In this document: positions 1-9,429 of the stretch, piece by piece
Layout of the letters: each line of letters opens with the position of its first letter
How positions within the stretch are numbered: the first letter of the stretch is position 1
Assembly (NCBI GenBank): GCA_023539445.1
Contig: JAKCEW010000002.1
Location: forward strand, 100,178 to 164,177
Direction of reading: 5' to 3'
Length of the DNA stretch: 64,000 nucleotides
From: Candidatus Terraquivivens yellowstonensis
GTDB taxonomy: Archaea; Thermoproteota; Nitrososphaeria_A; Caldarchaeales; Wolframiiraptoraceae
Position numbers and translations under genes: made by a program
The notes under the pieces: model-generated
Seen by the model: only the letters and a program-made list of their open reading frames with translations
Told to the model about the DNA's origin: nothing
Database searches by the model: none

Positions 1-1225
1 CCCCTCTTAGAGCTATGTAGGTTGCGACTAGCGGGTTAGTCAAGTATACACTTGCCTCAAGTGTTCCCGACCTGCCCTTAAAGTTCCTGTTAAACGACCT
101 GACCGATACGCCGTTATAAGGTGGTGCCTGACCCATGCCGATGCAAGGACCACACGCCACCTCAAGAATCCTTGCACCAGCCGCTATCATGTCAGCTAGC
201 GCGCCTTCCCTAGCCAGCATCTCGTAAACCTGTCTAGACCCTGGTGAGATTGTCATGCTCACATTCGGTGCAACCGTTCTCCCCTTAAGTATCTGGGCTA
301 CGGTCTTCATCACTTGGTATGATGAGTTTGTGCAACTTCCGATACACACTTGGTCCACCTTTATGCCCTTGAGTTCGCTTATTTTCACAACGTTGTCGGG
401 TTGGTGCGGCTTAGCGACGTAAGGTTCCAACTCGCTTAAATTCACAGTAATTGTATCTGCATATTCTGCATCGGGGTCTGGGCTTAGCTCCCTCCACACA
501 TTTCCTCTATTCTGAGCCTCAAGGTAGTGCTTCGTCCTCATATCTGAGGGAAATATTGAGGTCGTTAAACCTAGTTCGGCTCCAAAGTTGGTGACAGTTG
601 CCCTCTCTGTTACTGTGAGGGTCTTAACACCCGGGCCGACGTATTCAAATATTTTTCCGACACCACCCTTGACCGTAAACCTTCTCAACAATTCAAACAC
701 GATGTCCATGGCCGTAACCCAAGGTCTCTTCAGCTCGCCCTCAAGGACAACCTTGACGATTTCAGGTACCTTGAACTCGTAAGGCTCTCCTGCCATAGCT
801 GCGGCAACCTCCAGACCGCCGACGCCTATTGCAAGCATGCCCATGCCGCCAGCTGTCGGTGTATGGCTATCAGAACCGAGTAGCACTTGTCCAGGGGCTG
901 CGAACCTCTCTAAATGTACTTGATGACAGATACCATTCCCTGGCCTAGAATAGTATATACCGTACTTCGCCGCCGCCGTCCTTAGGAATACGTGGTCGTC
1001 GGCGTTTAAATTATCGATCTGGAGTATGTTGTGGTCAACATAAACTACTGCAAGAGGAACCTTTACACGCGGTACACCCATGGCCTCGAACTCTAGCATA
1101 GCCATTGTACCTGTTGCATCTTGCATCAACACTTGGTCCACTTTTATAGAAACAACCTCACCGGGCTCGGGCTTTCCGCTTACAAGATGCTCCTTTATTA
1201 TCTTCTGGGTCATTGTTAGACCCAT
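1..1225 (-). CDS. Aconitase/aconitate hydratase family protein, 3' end truncated by window start
   Basis: Reverse-strand translation from ATG at 1225 (or 1213): MGLTMTQKIIKEHLVSGKPEPGEVVSIKVDQVLMQDATGTMAMLEFEAMG...LLGSDSHTPTAGGMGMLAIGVGG...CIGSCTNSSYQ...EVACGPCIGMGQAP; classic aconitase motifs (GSDSHT, GSCTN, GPC). Confidence 0.93.
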   Translation of the reverse strand, partial: MGLTMTQKIIKEHLVSGKPEPGEVVSIKVDQVLMQDATGTMAMLEFEAMGVPRVKVPLAVVYVDHNILQIDNLNADDHVFLRTAAAKYGIYYSRPGNGICHQVHLERFAAPGQVLLGSDSHTPTAGGMGMLAIGVGGLEVAAAMAGEPYEFKVPEIVKVVLEGELKRPWVTAMDIVFELLRRFTVKGGVGKIFEYVGPGVKTLTVTERATVTNFGAELGLTTSIFPSDMRTKHYLEAQNRGNVWRELSPDPDAEYADTITVNLSELEPYVAKPHQPDNVVKISELKGIKVDQVCIGSCTNSSYQVMKTVAQILKGRTVAPNVSMTISPGSRQVYEMLAREGALADMIAAGARILEVACGPCIGMGQAPPYNGVSVRSFNRNFKGRSGTLEASVYLTNPLVATYIALRG

Positions 1226-1269
1226 ATAGATAACCTGTTGTGTTATTTTCAAAATCGGATATTTAAGGT

Positions 1270-1377
1270 TTACCAGAGCTCTCTTGGGCCCATGGTACTA
1301 GGGGCGTAGTGTACCACTTCAATCAGTTCAGCACCGCGGGAAAAAATTTCTGAGGATGTCAAACTAATTCTTGGCAT
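1270..1377 (-). CDS. Putative 35-aa small ORF upstream of aconitase
   Basis: Reverse-strand ATG..TAA reading MPRISLTSSEIFSRGAELIEVVHYAPSTMGPRELW*; lies in the divergent aconitase/MscS intergenic region; no family recognised. Confidence 0.3.
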   Translation of the reverse strand: MPRISLTSSEIFSRGAELIEVVHYAPSTMGPRELW

Positions 1378-1447
1378 GCTTGGTGTCCAATACGCCCGTC
1401 ATAATTAATATAGGATGTGTTAGCCCGTAGTAGGTGGTTGAGGTAGA

Positions 1448-2359
1448 ATGAGCACAAAAAGCATAGCTCTGAGGATACTCATGGTTGCTATAGTGTTGGG
1501 CCTCCTAGCTGCAGTCGTGTGGCTCCTATTGAATGCTGGTATAATCCCGCCCGTCGTTTCCCTCAGCGTTGTCTACGCACTCCTAGCGGCCGCAGGTATC
1601 TTGCTGATAGTTTACAGCATAAGTGGCCCAATCCTCAAGAGCCTCCTACCTAACTACGGACGTAAAGCTTACGCGATAATGAGCCTCATTAAGATCTTTG
1701 CCTATGTAATAGCTGGCATCGTCCTTCTCACATCATTAGGGTTAAGCCCTGAGGTAGCCCTTGCAGGAGGAACATTTTCCGGACTGATAATCGGTCTGGC
1801 CGTACAGCCCGTGCTTAGCAACTTCTTCTCAGGCCTTCTAGTGTTGCTTACGGGTTATGTGAAGCCCGGAGATGATGTTAGGCTTGTGACGACTGAGATA
1901 CCATACCAATGGGCATTCTTGCCCGGTTACAAGTATTTCTCGCCTGACTACGTATTCGTTGGCTATAGGGGCAGAATCATTGAAGTCGGTCTGCTTTACA
2001 CTTTGATGGTGTCGGATAGCGGCGTAGAATTGAAAATCCCGAACAGGATAATATTCAATGCAACAATCGTCAATTATACGCCTGAAACTCAGCTAGAAAG
2101 GGTATTACAGGTTCGTTACGAATTTAAGGTGGAATACGATCCAGATCTGGTTCTTGAACGGATTAGGAATGTACTAAGCGATATGGAGGAAATAGAAGAT
2201 ATAACGATTAATGAGCAAAGCGATAAAGAATACTATATCGTTCAGATCCGATTCCTCACACCTGTGGGTAAGGATTGGAGGGCAATAAAGTCCGAGATAT
2301 TGAAGAGGCTTATAAAAGTTCACAGAGAACTCAAGCTTATTGAAAAAACTACAACCTGA
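1448..2359 (+). CDS. Small-conductance mechanosensitive channel (MscS) family protein
   Basis: N-terminal TM helices followed by MscS-like core (GLIIGLAVQPVLSNFFSGLLVLLTGYVKPGDDVRL ... ELKIPNRIIFNATIVNY). Confidence 0.85.
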   Translation: MSTKSIALRILMVAIVLGLLAAVVWLLLNAGIIPPVVSLSVVYALLAAAGILLIVYSISGPILKSLLPNYGRKAYAIMSLIKIFAYVIAGIVLLTSLGLSPEVALAGGTFSGLIIGLAVQPVLSNFFSGLLVLLTGYVKPGDDVRLVTTEIPYQWAFLPGYKYFSPDYVFVGYRGRIIEVGLLYTLMVSDSGVELKIPNRIIFNATIVNYTPETQLERVLQVRYEFKVEYDPDLVLERIRNVLSDMEEIEDITINEQSDKEYYIVQIRFLTPVGKDWRAIKSEILKRLIKVHRELKLIEKTTT

Positions 2360-2401
2360 TGAACTCGGGTTAAAAGATAAAAAGCACAATCCCATCATAA
2401 A

Positions 2402-3793
2402 ATGCTTGTTGGGATAGAAATGCCCGTACTTCCTATAGATTCCGAAAGATACGGTAGCAAAGAAATGAAGGAGATCTTCGAGGAGAGTAGCAGGCTTAAG
2501 TATATACTTGCAGTCGAGGCTGCAGTCGCGGAAGCTCAGGCAGAGTTAGGGATTATACCGGCAGATGCTGGTAGGGAGATAGCATCAAAGGCCAACATAA
2601 AGTACGTAACCCTAGAAAGGTGCAAAGAGGTCGAGAAGAAAATAGCTCATGAACCCGCAAACATAGTGGAGGTTTTGGTTGACGTATGCGAAGAACATGC
2701 AAAGCCGTGGGTTCATTATGGGCTGACGAGCAACGACCTCCTGGATACTGCCACGTCCTTACAGATAAGAGATGCTATGAGAATAATTGAGAGTAGGATG
2801 CGTGAGTTTACAATTTTACTAGCTGAGATGGCACGACGATATGCTGACCTGCCCGCGGTCGGGAGAACCCATGGGCAACACGCAAGCATAATATCTTTTG
2901 GTCTAAAATTTGCCGTCTGGGCCTCTGAAATGTTGAGACACATTGAGAGGCTCAATCAATTGCTTGAGAGGGTGTTGGTATGCAAAACATTGGGTGTGGT
3001 CGGTACAGGTTCTGTCATGGGCGAGAAGGCACTCGACGTCCAGAGGCGGGTTGCAGAAAAGCTTGCCTTGAAGCCTATTGATGCCGCAACACAGGTCGTT
3101 CCTAGGGAGCTTCATGCAGAGGTTGTTTTCTTCGCCGCGATCCTTGCATCCACTCTAGATAGGATTGCCACGGAGATAAGGAACCTACAAAGGACGGAAA
3201 TAGGCGAGGTCGAGGAACCATTCAGGCCAGGGCAGGTTGGGAGTTCAGCAGTTCCCGTGAAAAGAAACCCCATAAGGTCTGAAAAGGTCTCCTCGATAGC
3301 ACGCTTACTAAGACCTCTAGTTCAGGTTGCCCTTGACAACATACCGCTGTGGCATGAGAGGGATTTGACCAACTCGGCGAACGAACGATTCATAATACCT
3401 ATGAGCCTCATCTTACTCGACGAAGCTCTCAGAACAATGACGGAAGTAATAAAGGGGCTTAAGGTTAATGAGGAATCCATAATGGCTAACATCCAAAAGA
3501 CTGGCGGAAGGATATTTTCTGAGTTTATACTCGACTTGATGTTGAAGAAGGGCTTTCCTAGGATTAGCGCTTACAGAATTGTTCAGAAAGCATCGGAGAG
3601 GACAGATGTGCCCTTTATTGATGCCCTGCTCCAGATTCCGGAGGTTGCGCGTATATTATCGAGAAAAGAGATAGAGGGTGTTATGAGACCGGATGCCTGC
3701 TTAGCTGCGTCAAAGCTGATAATAAATCAGGTCGTCGACGAGGTGAAAAGAAAACTTTCTATTCCTGGAAGCTCCTTTCCTCAGACGGCTTAG
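2402..3793 (+). CDS. purB: Adenylosuccinate lyase
   Basis: Signature GSSAVPVKRNPIRSE; HYGLTSNDLLDTA; TVGRTHGQHA-like segment. Confidence 0.93.
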   Translation: MLVGIEMPVLPIDSERYGSKEMKEIFEESSRLKYILAVEAAVAEAQAELGIIPADAGREIASKANIKYVTLERCKEVEKKIAHEPANIVEVLVDVCEEHAKPWVHYGLTSNDLLDTATSLQIRDAMRIIESRMREFTILLAEMARRYADLPAVGRTHGQHASIISFGLKFAVWASEMLRHIERLNQLLERVLVCKTLGVVGTGSVMGEKALDVQRRVAEKLALKPIDAATQVVPRELHAEVVFFAAILASTLDRIATEIRNLQRTEIGEVEEPFRPGQVGSSAVPVKRNPIRSEKVSSIARLLRPLVQVALDNIPLWHERDLTNSANERFIIPMSLILLDEALRTMTEVIKGLKVNEESIMANIQKTGGRIFSEFILDLMLKKGFPRISAYRIVQKASERTDVPFIDALLQIPEVARILSRKEIEGVMRPDACLAASKLIINQVVDEVKRKLSIPGSSFPQTA

Positions 3794-3926
3794 CTTCCAA
3801 CACTCTTAACCTATAGTTGTTCCTGTTCCTGATTCTCGGTACTGGGCTACGTCTTGGCTTGGCCTCCAGTTTCGGCGTTTGGGACCTGACCTTCCCAGCC
3901 TTAGTCACGGATCCATGGCTTGGCAT
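3759..3926 (-). CDS. rps30e: Ribosomal protein S30e (55 aa), not in the ORF track
   Basis: Reverse-strand translation MPSHGSVTKAGKVRSQTPKLEAKPRRSPVPRIRNRNNYRLRVLEAKPSEERSFQE*; strong S30e pattern (MPSHGS-TKAGKVR-QTPK, P-PR-RNR); TATA-like GGTATAAATGG upstream on minus strand; 3' end overlaps purB. Confidence 0.9.
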   Translation of the reverse strand: MPSHGSVTKAGKVRSQTPKLEAKPRRSPVPRIRNRNNYRLRVLEAKPSEERSFQE

Positions 3927-4017
3927 CTCAAACTCCCAAGATTCTGTACTCCTTCATCCATTTATACCTTATGAGAACAGCTATATCTTAATACATGAGG
4001 ATTTATCATGAATTAAA

Positions 4018-5211
4018 ATGGCTGTGGCGCGTATCTTAGCAAGCCCGTTGGGCATAGTGGCCTTAGATGGTGATAAGATTGTAGGCTTTCGCAGTTATGG
4101 CAATGACTTGGACGAGATTGCAAAAGTTTACTTAAATCTACAGAACGGAGTGCTCCCTCCCAACATAAATGAACTACTCAAGGAGCTGTCGGATAAGGGC
4201 TACTCCTCGCTGGCCATTGAAGACCAGAAGCTCTTCGAGTCGTTGAGTAAACTGGCTGAAGGTGTTACCCTAGCCGTCGAATATGTTGAGCCGGAGCCTA
4301 TAGACTTAGAGTCTTTGTTCCTGAAGAACGGACTCGTTGGTAGCCGTGAGGAGTATGAACAAAAGGTAAAGATGGTCTGTGATGCGGTTCTAGCACTCAG
4401 CCTCAAGGTCGCTATAAGCAGAAGGGATGTGCTCATTATACCTGCCGTCCATGCTCATGAGAATATTGAGAAGCAGATAAACATGATCTACATGGGTTGT
4501 AGAGAGTGGTACGGTATCCACTTTCCCGAGCTAAACGACTTGGTCGACGACCCAGAAGATTATCTAAAGATAGTAACAAAAATAGGCTTAAGGGATAGGA
4601 TGGATGAAGAGAGTCTCTCGAAAGTCATCCCGGGTCATAAAAGGTTGAAGGATATACTCACAGCGAAGGAAAAATCTGTGGGTGCTAGCTTATTAGAACA
4701 GGATGAGGAGTACATAAAAAGATTTGCCGAGGAGGGTCTAAGGTTGATACAACTTAGGAAGGATCTGGAAAATTATATCAAGTCACTCATGGGCCTTGAG
4801 GCACCAAACCTAACAGCGATAGCGGGACCGATACTCGGATCCAAGTTGTTGGCAATGGCAGGAGGTTTAGAGAGGCTTGCGAGAATGCCTGCGAGCACGA
4901 TACAGGTACTCGGTGCCGAAAAGGCGCTTTTCCGTTTTCTTAAAACTGGTAGGGGTGCACCAAAGCACGGACTGATATTCCAGCACCCATACGTTCATAC
5001 ATCGCCTAAGTGGCAGAGAGGAAAGATAGCCAGGGTACTGGCGGCTAAAATATCCATAGCCGCACGCATAGACTACTTCTCACGCGAGGATAGGAGTACT
5101 GAACTTAGGAAGGCGCTGGAGAAAAGGATAAAGGAGATAAAAACAAAATATGCAGAACCTCCTAAGCGTGAGAAGAAGGTGAAAAAGATGAAAGGGCCCC
5201 GAAAGGGCTAA
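4018..5211 (+). CDS. C/D box snoRNP/sRNP core protein Nop5 (Nop56/58 family)
   Basis: Nop domain GPILGSKLLAMAGGLERLARMPASTIQVLGAEKALFRFLKTGRGAPKHGLIFQHPYVHTSPKWQRGKIARVLAAKISIAARIDYF. Confidence 0.95.
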   Translation: MAVARILASPLGIVALDGDKIVGFRSYGNDLDEIAKVYLNLQNGVLPPNINELLKELSDKGYSSLAIEDQKLFESLSKLAEGVTLAVEYVEPEPIDLESLFLKNGLVGSREEYEQKVKMVCDAVLALSLKVAISRRDVLIIPAVHAHENIEKQINMIYMGCREWYGIHFPELNDLVDDPEDYLKIVTKIGLRDRMDEESLSKVIPGHKRLKDILTAKEKSVGASLLEQDEEYIKRFAEEGLRLIQLRKDLENYIKSLMGLEAPNLTAIAGPILGSKLLAMAGGLERLARMPASTIQVLGAEKALFRFLKTGRGAPKHGLIFQHPYVHTSPKWQRGKIARVLAAKISIAARIDYFSREDRSTELRKALEKRIKEIKTKYAEPPKREKKVKKMKGPRKG

Positions 5212-5223
5212 AGGATCTTTTGG

Positions 5224-5937
5224 GTGATTATGATGTTGAGTGTTGAGAAGCATGATAGGTTTGACGGCGTGTATTGGGTTTGCTCGGAGGATGAGAAGAT
5301 ACTTGCGACTAAGAGCTTGGATAGGGGCTTTAGGGTCTATGGTGAAAGGTTATTCAGGATAGGTGATGAGGAGTACCGAGAATGGATCCCCTACAGGAGC
5401 AAGCTCGCGGCGGCAATCCTCTCCGGCATCAAGGAGATAGGCATCAGGTCGGGGTCTAGGGTGCTTTATTTAGGCGTTGCGTCGGGGACGACGGCAAGTC
5501 ATGTCTCTGACATAATCGGTGAGAAAGGTATGCTTTATGGTGTTGACTTCGCACCGATGGTATTGGCCCAGTTTAAGCGCAACGTCGCCGATAGAAGGAA
5601 GAACGTCGTCGCGATATACGCGGACGCTAGGTTCCCTACGACATACAAATCCATCGTCGGTCAAGTAGACTTCGTCTACTGCGACATCGCCCAGCCGGAA
5701 CAGGCCAAGATACTTGCTGAGAATGCTAGGCTCATGCTAAAGGATGAAGGTCTGGCCATGATAGCGATAAAGGCGAGGAGCATCGATAGTGTTGAAGAAC
5801 CAAGCAAAGTTTACAAGCAAGAGATTGCTGTGTTGGAGAGCAAAGGTTTAGCCGTGCTTGAAAAAGTTGACTTAGGAAAGTATGAGCAAGATCACATCAT
5901 GGTCTTAGCAAGGTACTCATCGAGAAGGCAAAAATAA
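5224..5937 (+). CDS. flpA: Fibrillarin-like rRNA/tRNA 2'-O-methyltransferase
   Basis: YLGVASGTTASHVSDIIGEKGMLYGVDFAP...DVAQPEQA-like motif; immediately downstream of Nop5. Confidence 0.95.
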   Translation: MIMMLSVEKHDRFDGVYWVCSEDEKILATKSLDRGFRVYGERLFRIGDEEYREWIPYRSKLAAAILSGIKEIGIRSGSRVLYLGVASGTTASHVSDIIGEKGMLYGVDFAPMVLAQFKRNVADRRKNVVAIYADARFPTTYKSIVGQVDFVYCDIAQPEQAKILAENARLMLKDEGLAMIAIKARSIDSVEEPSKVYKQEIAVLESKGLAVLEKVDLGKYEQDHIMVLARYSSRRQK

Positions 5938-5941
5938 AAAA

Positions 5942-6598
5942 ATGATGATCTGCGGTATAGACGAGGCCGGTAGGGGCTCGGTAATCGGGCCTTTGGTGGT
6001 CTTAGGCATCTCGATTCATGAGAAAGACGTCCCCTTACTCAGGGGTATAGGTGTTAGGGATTCAAAAAGTCTGAGTAGGAAAGCGAGGGAGGAACTTTAC
6101 CAAAAAATACTGAGCTTGAACGTTAGCGTTTACGAGGTTGTCTTGGACGCTACTGAGGTAGACAAGTACCTAAAAAGGAGGTCCGGACTCAGCATAAACG
6201 CGCTGGAGGCGAATGCGGTAGCCGAAATCATCAAAAACCTCAGGCCAGAGGTGGTGTACATAGACTGTCCGGATATAAAGCCTTCTAGATATGCAGAAAG
6301 GATTTTGGCAATGCTAGACTACTCTCCCCGTATAATATGCGAGCACAAGGCGGACTCCCGTTATGAGGTTGTGTCCGCTGCCTCTATCCTTGCGAAAGTG
6401 AAGAGGGACGCCATACTGGCCAAGCTGTCCGAGATCTATGGTGATCTGGGCTCCGGATATTCTTCAGATAAGAGGACTGTCGATTTCCTAAGCAGGTGCT
6501 TAAGGGATAAAGGTGAAGTCCCCCCATGCGTGAGGAAGGGGTGGAAGACCCTCGATAAACTCCTACAAGCGAGGCTGGATAATTTTGGGGAGGGGTAG
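5942..6598 (+). CDS. rnhB: Ribonuclease HII
   Basis: GIDEAGRGSVIGPLVV; DSKSLS; ASILAKVKRDAI; SGYSSDKRT. Confidence 0.95.
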   Translation: MMICGIDEAGRGSVIGPLVVLGISIHEKDVPLLRGIGVRDSKSLSRKAREELYQKILSLNVSVYEVVLDATEVDKYLKRRSGLSINALEANAVAEIIKNLRPEVVYIDCPDIKPSRYAERILAMLDYSPRIICEHKADSRYEVVSAASILAKVKRDAILAKLSEIYGDLGSGYSSDKRTVDFLSRCLRDKGEVPPCVRKGWKTLDKLLQARLDNFGEG

Positions 6599-6600
6599 TT

Positions 6601-7158
6601 ATGGATGGCGAAAGGTTATTCGTGCTTACGGGAGCACCAGGAAGCGGTAAGACGACTGTGGTATTGAAGCTTGTTGAGATTTTGAAACAGATGGGGATCA
6701 GCGTGGGAGGGATGTACACAAGGGAGGTTAGGTCTTCTGGAAGTAGGATAGGATTTGAGATAATCGACGTCGCAACGGGCAAGGTTGGCGTGCTGGCCTC
6801 GATAGGTCACGGGTCGGGGCCGAGAGTTGGCAAGTATGTGGTCAACTTAAAGGACTTGGAGGAGGTCGGTGTCAAGGCGATAGAGTCAGCCAGTCAATAC
6901 GATGTGGTCGTCGTGGACGAGGTTGGACCGATGGAGCTGAAGAGTCACAAGTTTAAGGAGGCTGTGAAGAAACTTTTGACGAGAGATAAGCCGACAGTTC
7001 TTACGATCCACTACAGAGCGAGCGACGAGTTGCTCGAGGAGATAAGGAAGCTCGTGGGTGGAAAGAGCATAGTGGTAACGTTCGAGAATCGGGATAGGTT
7101 ACCCATGGAGCTCGCAAAAAGGATTGGGAGCATGTTAAGGGGTGTTGGTATTGGATGA
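6601..7158 (+). CDS. THEP1-type nucleoside-triphosphatase
   Basis: P-loop TGAPGSGKTTVVLKL, GGMYTREVR, VVDEVGPMELKS. Confidence 0.93.
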   Translation: MDGERLFVLTGAPGSGKTTVVLKLVEILKQMGISVGGMYTREVRSSGSRIGFEIIDVATGKVGVLASIGHGSGPRVGKYVVNLKDLEEVGVKAIESASQYDVVVVDEVGPMELKSHKFKEAVKKLLTRDKPTVLTIHYRASDELLEEIRKLVGGKSIVVTFENRDRLPMELAKRIGSMLRGVGIG

Positions 7159-8341
7159 GAATGCATTAGAATTTCCGACAATGGTTTACGAAGAGGGAAA
7201 AGTTAGGTTTTTAGCTCCAGCCCTTAAAGAAGGTTGGGAAAAAGCCGTCTCGCCGAGCGGCATGCCCGTCTTCTTCAACCCACACTCTAAGTTATCACGC
7301 GATATGGCTGTTCTGATGGTTGGAGCGTATTTCGAAAGGAAGGGTATAAAGGTCTGCGAGCCTTTGGCTGGTTGCGGCGTTAGGGGCATAAGAATCGCCG
7401 TCGAGACGGGGATTGTCTCAAAACTTGTTCTGAATGACATAAACAGGTTTGCCTACTCTTTGATGAAGAAGAACGTGGAAGCAGCCGGCCTGGCTGAGAT
7501 AACCGAAGTTTACAACCTCGACGCAAACGCACTCCTCGCAGCACATTCCACTGGTAAGCTTAGGTTTGACTATGTGGACGTGGACCCTGCAGGCTCGCCT
7601 GCACCTTTTCTCGAGAACGCAATACGTGCTTGCCAAAGCGGGGGTTTGCTTGGTGTTACTGCGACGGACTTAGCACCGCTTTGCGGAACGAACCCCCTTG
7701 CATGCGTAAGGAAATACGACGCGATACCTTATACGTCACCATACTCAAAGGAAACGGCCGCGAGAATCTTGTTGGGCTTTGTGGCAAGGACCGCTGCGAG
7801 GGTTGGAATGAGCGTCTCACCGGTTTTAACATTCTACAGGAGGCATTACATAAGGACATTCGTAAGACTGAATTACGGCAAGACCTTGGCTAAGGAATCG
7901 CTCAAGAACGTTGGATGGATGTCCGAGTGCAAATCATGCGGTAGTGTTCAATGGTCGAGTTACCTCGAAGACTTTAAACTGTGCGAGTTTTGTAACTCCA
8001 TTCCGCGGTTTTTCGGCCCCTTATGGCTTGGGGAGCTAACCTCGAAAGACCTAATCTTAAAGGCGTTGGGAATGGCCTGCGAGGCTGACATGAAAGAGGC
8101 CTACAACTTGCTAAGAAAGATTTCAGAGGAAATCCAGACAATCCCATTCTATTACAGGGTCGATGAAATTGGTAAGAAGCTTAGGTCAAGAGCACCCAAA
8201 CCTGCCAGCATCGTGGATAGGCTCCGATCCCTTGGCTTCAACGCATCGTTAACACACTTTGATGGGCAGGGCTTTAAGACAGACGCTCCGCGCGAAATCG
8301 TTGAAGAGGTGTTTTCCGAACTTGCAACCTCAGAAGCTTAA
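7142..8341 (+). CDS. trm1: tRNA (guanine26-N2)-dimethyltransferase Trm1
   Basis: VFFNPHSKLSRDMAVL, EPLAGCGVRGIRIAVE, DVDPAGSPAPFLENAIRA, TDLAPLCG; C-terminal CKSCG/CEFC zinc-like motif. Confidence 0.93.
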   Translation: MLVLDENALEFPTMVYEEGKVRFLAPALKEGWEKAVSPSGMPVFFNPHSKLSRDMAVLMVGAYFERKGIKVCEPLAGCGVRGIRIAVETGIVSKLVLNDINRFAYSLMKKNVEAAGLAEITEVYNLDANALLAAHSTGKLRFDYVDVDPAGSPAPFLENAIRACQSGGLLGVTATDLAPLCGTNPLACVRKYDAIPYTSPYSKETAARILLGFVARTAARVGMSVSPVLTFYRRHYIRTFVRLNYGKTLAKESLKNVGWMSECKSCGSVQWSSYLEDFKLCEFCNSIPRFFGPLWLGELTSKDLILKALGMACEADMKEAYNLLRKISEEIQTIPFYYRVDEIGKKLRSRAPKPASIVDRLRSLGFNASLTHFDGQGFKTDAPREIVEEVFSELATSEA

Positions 8342-8364
8342 CCGACAACCTCGTATTGCATACT

Positions 8365-8964
8365 TCACTTCTTATTCAATGCCAATAGAAATATCTCAGA
8401 ACTATGTTTTCTTGTAGCTGTTGGTACAATCCGCTTAACCTTTTGAAATATAAGGCGCAACCTGTCTTCAACGTTCTTCACCTCGGGGCTTTCAAAAAGT
8501 TTCAGATAAATGCCACCACCCTTGCGTATTAGCTCGCCTGCTATCCTCAATGCAGCCTCGACAAGTTCAAGTTGCCTCGGTATGTCGACTTCCCTAATTC
8601 CTGTCAAATTCGATGCCAAATCTGATATCAGCTTATCGGCAAGCTCGCCCTTCAAAGCCTCCTTTATCTTCTTTGTTACTTCAGGGTCGAAAACGTCCGA
8701 GGTTATGTTTACAACATTATCTGCGATCTTGAAATTTTGAGGTTTCACATCCACAGCGATGACAAGCCCCTGCGGGCCAACATACTTGGCTGCTAATTGC
8801 GCCATACCTCCTGGTGCCGAGCCTAAGATTATGACCTTATCGCCAGGCTTTAGAAAACCATACCTCCTCTGTACATACTGAAGTTTAAAGGCTGCCCTTG
8901 AAAATAGCCCCAACTTTTTTGCTAACGTAGTGTAGTAATCTCTAGAAGGATGTTTTCTAAGCAT
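8365..8964 (-). CDS. FtsJ/RlmE family 23S rRNA (uridine-2'-O)-methyltransferase
   Basis: SRAAFKLQYVQRRYGFLKPGDKVIILGSAPGGMAQLAAKYV ... ISDLASNLTGIREVD ... KLFESPEV. Confidence 0.9.
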   Translation of the reverse strand: MLRKHPSRDYYTTLAKKLGLFSRAAFKLQYVQRRYGFLKPGDKVIILGSAPGGMAQLAAKYVGPQGLVIAVDVKPQNFKIADNVVNITSDVFDPEVTKKIKEALKGELADKLISDLASNLTGIREVDIPRQLELVEAALRIAGELIRKGGGIYLKLFESPEVKNVEDRLRLIFQKVKRIVPTATRKHSSEIFLLALNKK

Positions 8965-8967
8965 GCG

Positions 8968-9339
8968 TTAAACCTGGCCGAACGTGTTAGTATATTGTCC
9001 CATTATCCATTCCTCTAACTGCACGCATGTACAAGGTGTCACCATCTTATCCAAGCCACACGTATTTTCATGTGGACATGATGGACATGGAGCGCCTTTG
9101 ATGGGCTCAATACTCAGCTGTCTTATCAGCGGAACTAACCTTCTAGTCCATCTATCGTTTGCGAACTCCTTAACCCGCTTTACTATCCCTTTCTTTTCTA
9201 ACTTTATAGCTATCCTAGACCCTTCCCTACTTGTAACGCCTAGCTTATGCCAAAGCTCAGATTGAAGTATGCCCTTATCTTCGTATTTCAGTAGAAGTTT
9301 TATCGCCCGCTCCTCAAGCTTTGTCATTTTCATCTGCAT
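8968..9339 (-). CDS. Winged-helix protein with C-terminal Cys cluster, TFE-beta / RPC34-RPC39-like
   Basis: wHTH N-terminus (ERAIKLLLKYEDKGILQSELWHKLGVTSREGSRIAIKLEKKGIVKR) plus CPSCPHENTCGLDKMVTPCTC (CX2CX5CX8CXC), consistent with an Fe-S/Zn domain. Confidence 0.7.
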   Translation of the reverse strand: MQMKMTKLEERAIKLLLKYEDKGILQSELWHKLGVTSREGSRIAIKLEKKGIVKRVKEFANDRWTRRLVPLIRQLSIEPIKGAPCPSCPHENTCGLDKMVTPCTCVQLEEWIMGQYTNTFGQV

Positions 9340-9429
9340 ATTTACTACACCATGATACAGTGCATCCTCGATTATTTTTATCCCAAGATTACCTTATTTA
9401 CAGATATTTTTCTTGGCAATATTTAAACA

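Noticed and set aside
3817-4011. 64-aa + strand ORF between purB and nop5
   Set aside because: Antisense to the S30e gene, low-quality composition
6384-6782. 132-aa - strand ORF opposite rnhB/THEP1
   Set aside because: Antisense to two recognisable genes, no known motif
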